Source of the DNA: Jiangella anatolica
Lineage (GTDB): Bacteria > Actinomycetota > Actinomycetes > Jiangellales > Jiangellaceae
Direction of reading: 5' to 3'
Length of the DNA: 32,125 bases
Assembly (NCBI RefSeq): GCF_003236295.1
Contig: NZ_POTW01000079.1
Coordinates: 1 to 32,125 of the forward strand
Positions 27,983 to 32,125 of the stretch are shown one piece after another. The first letter of the stretch is position 1; every line of letters starts with the position of its first letter. The notes beneath the pieces are model-generated. The model was not told where the DNA came from and did not search any database. It was given only the letters and a program-made list of their open reading frames with translations. The translations under genes were made by a program, and so were the position numbers.

Positions 27983-29277
27983 GCGATTCCCCCAGTCTGG
28001 TGCGTCATGCGGCCGCGCAGGAACGTCGCGACGACGGTTCCCGGCAGCTTCATCCCCTCGTACGGAGTGTTCCGCGACAGCGACGCCGATGCCGACGGGT
28101 CGACCGTGGTGGTGGTGGTCGGGTCGACGAGGGTGAGGTTGGCCGGCTCGCCGACGGCGATGGGCCGGCCGTGCGGCTGGTCGCCGCCGTCGCAGCGGCC
28201 GATGCGGGCCGGCGCGTAGGACATCCGGTCGGCGACGCCGGCCCAGTCGAGCAGACCGGTGTCGACCATGGCGTGCTGGACGACCGACAGCGCCGTCTCC
28301 AGCCCGAGCATGCCGAACGCGGCGGCGTCCCACTCGCAGTCCTTCGCCTCGACCGGGTGCGGCGCGTGGTCGGTCGCGACGATGTCGATGGTGCCGTCGG
28401 CCAGCGCCTCGCGCAGCGCGGCGACGTCGGCGGCGGAGCGCAGCGGCGGGTTGACCTTGTAGCGCGGGTCGTAGCCGGCCACCAGCTCGTCGGTGAGCAG
28501 CAGGTGATGCGGCGTGACCTCGGCCGTCACCGGCAGGCCGCGCTCCTTCGCCAGCCGGACGATCTCGACCGAGCCCCGCGTCGACAGGTGGCAGATGTGC
28601 ACCCGCGAGCCGACGTGTGCGGCCAGCATGACGTCGCGGGCGACGATCGCCTCCTCGGCGACGCTCGGCCAGCCGCGCAGGCCCAGCCGGCCGGAGAGCT
28701 CCCCCTCGTTCATCTGCGCGCCCTCGGTCAGCCGCGGCTCCTGCGCGTGCTGGGCGATGACGCCGTCGAACGCCTTCACGTACTCCAGCGCCCGGCGCAT
28801 CAGCTGGGCGTCGTGGACGCAGACGCCGTCGTCGGAGAAGACCCGGACGCCGGCGGCGGACTCGGCCATGGCGCCCAGCTCGGCCAGCCGTTCGCCCTTC
28901 AGGCCGATCGTGACGGCGCCGACCGGGCGGACGTCGGCGTGCCCGGCCTCGCGGCCCAGCCGCCAGACCTGCTCGACGACGCCGGCGGTGTCGGCGACCG
29001 GGTCGGTGTTGGCCATGGCGTGGACGGCGGTGAACCCGCCTCTCGCCGCCGCTCTGGTGCCGGACTCGACGGTCTCGGCGTCCTCGCGGCCGGGCTCGCG
29101 CAGGTGCGTGTGCAGGTCGACGAGACCCGGGAGGGCGATCAGCCCGGTGGCGTCGATGACGTCCGCGTCCTCCCGCGCTGCTCCGGTGCCGAGGGCGACG
29201 ATGACGCCGTCGTCGATGAGGACGTCCTGCGGGTCGCCGCCGAGGACGCGGGCGTTCTGGATCAGGGTCGCGGTCAC
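27979..29277 (-). CDS. pyrC: Dihydroorotase, class I
   Basis: A 432-residue metallo-enzyme cyclising carbamoyl aspartate to dihydroorotate. The metal-binding start is [12 protein letters not shown] with His56 and His58. Further ligands are expected in AQHAQEP, HICHLST and TPHHLLL, and Asp in IVATDHAPH. The class I (longer) form matches those beside pyrB in Gram-positive bacteria. GTG at 29277 overlaps the pyrB stop (GTGA). The 3' end overlaps carA. Length is normal. Confidence 0.95.
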
Positions 29278-30212
29278 GCCGCCTCCTCGCTGTTCGTGCC
29301 GGCGAGCATCAGGTAAAGCACCGCCATGCGGACGTAGACGCCGTTCGTCACCTGCTCGACGATGACGGAGCGGGCGCTGTCGGCGACCTCGGCGGTGATC
29401 TCCATGCCGCGGTTCATCGGCCCGGGGTGCAGGACCAGCGCCTCGGGCGGCATCAGTCTCTGGCGCCTCGTGTCCAGGCCGTAGCGGCGGCTGTACTCGC
29501 GGGCGGACGGGAAGAAGGCGGCGTTCATGCGCTCGCTCTGGACCCGCAGCATCATGACCGCGTCGGCACCGGCCAGGGCGCCGTCGAGGTCGTAGCTGGT
29601 GGCGCAGGGCCAGGCGTCGACGCCGTTCGGGAGCAGCGTCGGCGGCGCGACCAGCGTGACGTCCGCCCCGAGGGTCGCCAGCAGCAGGACGTTGCTGCGC
29701 GCGACCCGGCTGTGCAGCACGTCGCCGACGATGACGATGCGCTTGCCGGCCAGCTCCCCCAGGTGCCGCCGCATCGTGAACGCGTCGAGCAGCGCCTGCG
29801 TCGGGTGCTCGTGGGTGCCGTCGCCGGCGTTGACCACGCACGCGTTGATCCAGCCCGACGTCGCCAGCCGGTACGGCGCCCCGCTGGCGGAGTGCCGCAC
29901 GACGACACCGTCGGCGCCCATCGCCTCCAGCGTCAGCGCGGTGTCCTTCAGGCTCTCGCCCTTGGACAGGCTGGACCCCTTGGCGGAGAAGTTGACGACG
30001 TCGGCGGAGAGGCGCTTCGCGGCCAGCTCGAAGGACGTGCGGGTGCGGGTGGAGTCCTCGAAGAAGAGGTTCACCACGGTGCGGCCGCGCAGTGTCGGCA
30101 GCTTCTTCACCGCGCGGCCCTCGGTCAGCCGGGCCATCTCGTCGGCGGTGTCGAGCACCAGCGTCGCGTCGTCCAGGGACAGGTCGCCGGCGGAGAGGAG
30201 GTGGCGGATCAT
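29274..30212 (-). CDS. pyrB: Aspartate carbamoyltransferase catalytic subunit
   Basis: A 312-residue enzyme joining carbamoyl phosphate and aspartate, the committed pyrimidine step. The carbamoyl-phosphate loop [13 protein letters not shown] (50-62), the [12 protein letters not shown] loop, [20 protein letters not shown] and HPGPMNRG are all present. No regulatory pyrI is in the window, as expected in actinobacteria, where PyrR does the control. ATG at 30212 overlaps the pyrR stop (ATGA), so the gene is probably translated by coupling from pyrR. Confidence 0.96.
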   Translation of the reverse strand: MIRHLLSAGDLSLDDATLVLDTADEMARLTEGRAVKKLPTLRGRTVVNLFFEDSTRTRTSFELAAKRLSADVVNFSAKGSSLSKGESLKDTALTLEAMGADGVVVRHSASGAPYRLATSGWINACVVNAGDGTHEHPTQALLDAFTMRRHLGELAGKRIVIVGDVLHSRVARSNVLLLATLGADVTLVAPPTLLPNGVDAWPCATSYDLDGALAGADAVMMLRVQSERMNAAFFPSAREYSRRYGLDTRRQRLMPPEALVLHPGPMNRGMEITAEVADSARSVIVEQVTNGVYVRMAVLYLMLAGTNSEEAA

Positions 30213-30802
30213 GGCGTGGCCTCCTGCTGCTCGTCCGGGGCCTGCGTGTCGTGGGCGGGCTTGTCGAGCAGGACGCCGTCGTGCCCGTCGGTCTCGGCGA
30301 GGCGCACCTTCACGCTCTCGACCAGCGAGGTCGGGATGTTCTTGCCGACGTGGTCGGCGCGGATGGGCAGCTGGCGGTGTCCCCGGTCGACGAGGACGAC
30401 CAGCCGGACGGCGCGCGGCCGCCCGATGTCCTCCAGCGCCGTCAGCGCCGCCCGGATCGTCCGCCCCGAGAACAGGACGTCGTCGACCAGCACCACCGTC
30501 CGGTCGTCGACCCCGCCCGGCGGGATGTCGGTGGGCTCGAGGGCGCGGGCCGGCCGCAGGCGCAGATCGTCGCGGTACATGGTGACGTCGAGCGCCCCGA
30601 CGGGGACGTCGATGCCCTCGGCCGCCGAGATGCGCTCGGCCAGCCGATGCGCCAGCGGCACGCCGCGTTTCGGGATGCCGAGCAGGACGAGGTCGGCGGC
30701 GCCTCTGTTGCGCTCCACCACCTCGTGCGCGATACGCGTCAGCGCCCGGGCCACATCGTCGCCGTCGAGCACTTCGCGCGCGCCGGATAGGTCGCGAGAC
30801 AT
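30209..30802 (-). CDS. pyrR: PyrR: pyr mRNA-binding attenuation protein / uracil phosphoribosyltransferase
   Basis: A 197-residue bifunctional protein. The PRPP-binding loop [13 protein letters not shown] (103-115) and [20 protein letters not shown] are typical. [20 protein letters not shown] carries the basic RNA-binding face. It senses UMP/UTP and binds a hairpin in the pyr leader. In mycobacteria this blocks translation initiation and does not terminate transcription, and the leader here fits that: there is a PyrR hairpin next to the ribosome-binding site and no terminator. The C-terminal tail (about 180-197, [14 protein letters not shown]) is longer and more acidic than usual. ATG at 30802 is 11 bases after the GGAGG. 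It is the first gene of the pyr operon. Confidence 0.95.
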   Translation of the reverse strand: MSRDLSGAREVLDGDDVARALTRIAHEVVERNRGAADLVLLGIPKRGVPLAHRLAERISAAEGIDVPVGALDVTMYRDDLRLRPARALEPTDIPPGGVDDRTVVLVDDVLFSGRTIRAALTALEDIGRPRAVRLVVLVDRGHRQLPIRADHVGKNIPTSLVESVKVRLAETDGHDGVLLDKPAHDTQAPDEQQEATP

Positions 30803-30811
30803 GCTTCGCAG

Positions 30812-30839
30812 GACCTCCTTCCCCGCCTCACGGGACGGG
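30812..30839 (-). promoter_or_regulatory. PyrR-binding hairpin and pyrR ribosome-binding site
   Basis: On the minus strand, 30839 to 30822 reads CCCGUC-CCGUGA-GGCGGG: a 6-bp stem (one G-U pair) with a hexaloop that fits the known PyrR loop consensus CNGNGA. It is within UCCNGNGAGG. AAGGAGG (30820 to 30814) follows one base after the stem. PyrR bound here would cover the ribosome-binding site. No terminator or antiterminator is visible, so translational repression is inferred. Confidence 0.8.
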
Positions 30840-30841
30840 AC

Positions 30842-30859
30842 TTAAAGGACGTCGGTCAT
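30842..30859 (-). CDS. Five-codon leader mini-ORF (MTDVL) before the PyrR hairpin
   Basis: On the minus strand ATG ACC GAC GTC CTT TAA runs from 30859 to 30842 and stops two bases before the PyrR hairpin. A -10-like hexamer lies five bases before the ATG, so the mini-ORF would be leaderless. A ribosome ending at this TAA would overlap the hairpin and could hinder PyrR binding. This is seen in the sequence, but its translation is an inference and it could be chance. Confidence 0.35.
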   Translation of the reverse strand: MTDVL

Positions 30860-30864
30860 CTGCG

Positions 30865-30872
30865 AGACTATC
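30865..30872 (-). promoter_or_regulatory. Candidate -10 of the pyr operon promoter
   Basis: GATAGTCT on the minus strand (30872 to 30865) contains two overlapping -10 candidates, GATAGT and TAGTCT. Either gives a transcription start at or a few bases before the mini-ORF ATG at 30859. I see no good -35. Confidence 0.4.
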
Positions 30873-30914
30873 AGCGGCCCCGGCCCGACCCGCCGCGACC
30901 CGCTGTCGGCCCCG

Positions 30915-31313
30915 TCACACCCGACTCGGTGCGACGACGCGCAGCCCGGCGGCCCGCGCAGCCTCCGCCTGACGGTGGTCGTAGGCCACCAGCTCGTCGG
31001 CCTCCACCCGGATCGCGACGGCGACGTGCAGGGCGTCCAGGCTGCGCAGAGTCGCTCCCGGCAGCAACCCCGCCTCGACGTAGGTCGCCCGGTCCGGCTC
31101 GTAGAGGTCGAATCGGTCCAGCAGGTCGGTGACGCGGTCCTGCCCGATCCCGGTGCGGGTGGCCAGCCGGCGCAGCTCGGTCTCCAGCAGTAGGCTCGAC
31201 ACGAGTGGCCGGCCCGCGCGCTGCCGGTCGTCCAGGTAGTCCGCGAGCGCCGCCGACTCCGCCTCCTCGATCAGCAGCTTCGCCGCCGCCGACGTCTCGA
31301 CGTAGACGCTCAC
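30915..31313 (-). CDS. vapC: VapC-type PIN-domain ribonuclease toxin
   Basis: A 132-residue PIN-domain protein. The acidic metal-binding residues are Glu6 (YVETSAAAKLL, where Asp is the commonest residue), Glu44 or Glu46 (LLLETELRRL), Asp93 (LRSLDALHVA) and Asp112 (LVAYDHRQAEAA). VapC toxins cleave tRNA or rRNA when not bound by antitoxin. GTG at 31313 overlaps the antitoxin stop (GTGA), the usual antitoxin-first arrangement. The pair sits between the pyr operon and a damaged gene with an IS element, so it belongs to an accessory patch. Toxin activity is inferred from the family. Confidence 0.9.
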   Translation of the reverse strand: MSVYVETSAAAKLLIEEAESAALADYLDDRQRAGRPLVSSLLLETELRRLATRTGIGQDRVTDLLDRFDLYEPDRATYVEAGLLPGATLRSLDALHVAVAIRVEADELVAYDHRQAEAARAAGLRVVAPSRV

Positions 31314-31558
31314 CGATCGCCGCGCAGATCGTCGAGGAGATCCTGCACCGGACCGTCCAACCGGACGCGGTCGAGCTCGGCCAGCCCGCCGCGCACCCGG
31401 GCCGGGCGCACGCGCAGACCCGGCCGGCTGCCCGGCGGCACCAGGATCGCCACGATCTCGCCGTGGTTGCTGATGGCGATGCTCTCCCCCGCCTGCACCT
31501 CGCGGAGGACGGCGCTGCTGTTGTTGCGCAGCTCTCGATGCGGGATGGTCCGGGCCAT
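31310..31558 (-). CDS. vapB: VapB-type antitoxin, Phd/YefM family
   Basis: An 82-residue protein. The N-terminal DNA-binding fold ARTIPHRELRNNSSAVLREV, then AGESIAISNHGEIVAILVPP, is the Phd/YefM pattern. The C-terminal part (RPARVRGGLAELDRVRLDGP) would wrap around the toxin. ATG at 31558 is chosen because GAGGAGGTGGGAG precedes it. A longer in-frame reading has no support. It should repress its own promoter with VapC, and a repeat-containing sequence 20-40 bases upstream is a fair operator candidate. Confidence 0.9.
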   Translation of the reverse strand: MARTIPHRELRNNSSAVLREVQAGESIAISNHGEIVAILVPPGSRPGLRVRPARVRGGLAELDRVRLDGPVQDLLDDLRGDR

Positions 31559-31576
31559 CGCTCCCACCTCCTCGGG

Positions 31577-31596
31577 CTGTAGCAAACGTAGCACAG
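31577..31596 (-). promoter_or_regulatory. Candidate vapBC operator/promoter
   Basis: On the minus strand the 20 bases from 31596 to 31577 read CTGTGCTACGTTTGCTACAG. It has inverted ends (CTGT and ACAG) and a direct repeat GCTAC-GTTT-GCTAC, and TACGTT could serve as -10. It lies just upstream of the vapB ribosome-binding site. Confidence 0.4.
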
Positions 31597-31683
31597 GTCC
31601 TCCTCCTGGGGTGCTCGACCTCTCACCTCCTATGGGTGCTTTCCAGAGGCTGAATGTGACGGGCGACGTGATGTCATGTCCCG

Positions 31684-31913
31684 ATGAGGCTCAGCTGGGT
31701 CGACGGCTCCGGCGGCGGCGAGACGTCACTGACGGATGTCGGCCCGGTTCGGCATCGGCTCGCCGCGCTCGACGGCCACCACCGGACCATCGTGACGATC
31801 GACGGCGGTACCCGGCCAGGTATGTCGTCTCACTGGAGGTCGCCGTCGCGGCCGCCGAGCACTACGTGATCCATGGGGACTGCGCGCCAACCCTCAGCTG
31901 GGAGCGGTACTAG
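31684..31913 (+). pseudogene. Broken Imm1-like immunity protein gene
   Basis: Two frames together look like one protein. The first, from ATG 31684, reads MRLSWVDGSGGGETSLTDVG and continues to RTIVTIDGG. The second reads RYPARYVVSLEVAVAAAEHY and ends APTLSWERY with TAG at 31911-31913. The start (SWVDG) and the end (a YVVSLE-AA-HG-LSWE pattern) resemble the first and last parts of Imm1-family immunity proteins of contact-dependent or polymorphic toxin systems. The middle is missing and the frame changes near 31808. Total coding is about 76 residues against the usual 130 or so. There is no ribosome-binding site at the ATG. I take it as a remnant with an internal deletion. Family assignment is tentative and no toxin gene is nearby. 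Confidence 0.5.
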
Positions 31914-31960
31914 CTGTACCCGGCCAGGACGTTGGTAGCGGCGAGCCTGGTTGAACGAAC

Positions 31961-32016
31961 GAGAACCTCCGAATGGGATGTGGCTTGTCGAAGGCCCACT
32001 CCACCCGGAGGTTCTC
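31961..32016 (+). promoter_or_regulatory. Inverted repeat covering the transposase ribosome-binding site
   Basis: GAGAACCTCCG (31961-31971) and CGGAGGTTCTC (32006-32016) are perfect complements 34 bases apart. The second arm contains the GGAGG used by the transposase GTG at 32017. A shorter GTGG and CCAC pairing lies within the loop. If transcribed from outside, the ribosome-binding site would be locked. Confidence 0.55.
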
Positions 32017-32125
32017 GTGTCCCACGGTAGTGCCCGGCTGACCGTGCATGGTCGCCGCCTGATCGTTCAACGCCACCGGGCCGGCTGGCCCCAGGCCCAC
32101 ATCGCCGCTGCGATGGGAGTCTCCC
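32017..32125 (+). CDS. IS481-family transposase, N-terminal part
   Basis: The first 36 residues read SHGSARLTVHGRRLIVQRH, then AGWPQAHIAAAMGVS. This is the helix-turn-helix start of IS481 transposases (usually MSHANAPLTPEGR...), which continue with a second HTH and a DDE catalytic core beyond the window. GTG at 32017 has GGAGG six bases upstream. Whether the enzyme is intact cannot be told. Confidence 0.85.
   Translation, partial: MSHGSARLTVHGRRLIVQRHRAGWPQAHIAAAMGVS

Larger units (their letters stand above)
31915..32125 (+). mobile_element. IS481-family insertion sequence, left end (continues past the window)
   Basis: The element probably begins TGTACCCGGCCAGG at 31915. It directly follows ACTAGC (31909-31914), which fits the NCTAGN target known for IS481 elements and the 5'-TGT end. 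The transposase start lies about 100 bp inside. The right end and the second target copy are outside the window, so the boundary rests on the left side only. Confidence 0.7.

Overview
The window is very GC-rich with a strong third-position GC bias. Its gene order (pyrR-pyrB-pyrC-carA-carB-pyrD-pyrF-IHF-gmk-rpoZ-coaBC-metK-priA) and its families (InhA-type FabI, mycobacterial/streptomycete-type integration host factor, DUF3099, helicase-degenerate PriA, long-form PyrF) point to a chromosomal segment of a high-GC actinobacterium. GTG and TTG starts are frequent. A closer placement (for example Jiangellales or Propionibacteriales) cannot be made from the sequence alone.

Left part (1-6900): a FAS-II pair on the minus strand (fabG, fabI) is followed by the start of a proline-iminopeptidase-like hydrolase and preceded by a dodecin. 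Next come a DUF3099 membrane protein, moaA (molybdopterin synthesis), a SURF1 protein, a GH15 trehalase/glucoamylase-like enzyme and an atypical SDR protein. Several of these have a -10 hexamer placed so that the mRNA would begin at the start codon (leaderless).

Middle (6900-15450): a fused ABC exporter lies beside a 616-bp intergenic region full of inverted and direct repeats. It is followed by a small helix-turn-helix protein, an ABC-F ATPase, a YpfJ-type zinc metallopeptidase overlapping an ECF-type ATPase that has no partner subunits, a DUF6326 membrane protein, and a NarL-type two-component system.

Right part (15465-30900): one long minus-strand series of housekeeping genes. The pyr operon encodes the whole route from bicarbonate and glutamine to UMP except pyrE. 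PyrR would control it through a textbook PyrR-binding hairpin just before the pyrR ribosome-binding site, with a five-codon mini-ORF upstream. Every pyr gene junction overlaps. Downstream are IHF, guanylate kinase, RNA polymerase omega, CoaBC, MetK and PriA.

Right edge (30900-32125): a small accessory patch with a VapBC-type toxin-antitoxin pair, a broken Imm1-like immunity gene, and the left end of an IS481-family insertion sequence sitting in a CTAG target exactly at the stop codon of the broken gene.

I found no tRNA, rRNA, CRISPR array or clearly new multi-gene system. The most interesting items are the pyrR leader, the repeat nest at 9115-9206, the paired operator-like motifs upstream of the ABC exporter, and the IS481/Imm1 boundary.
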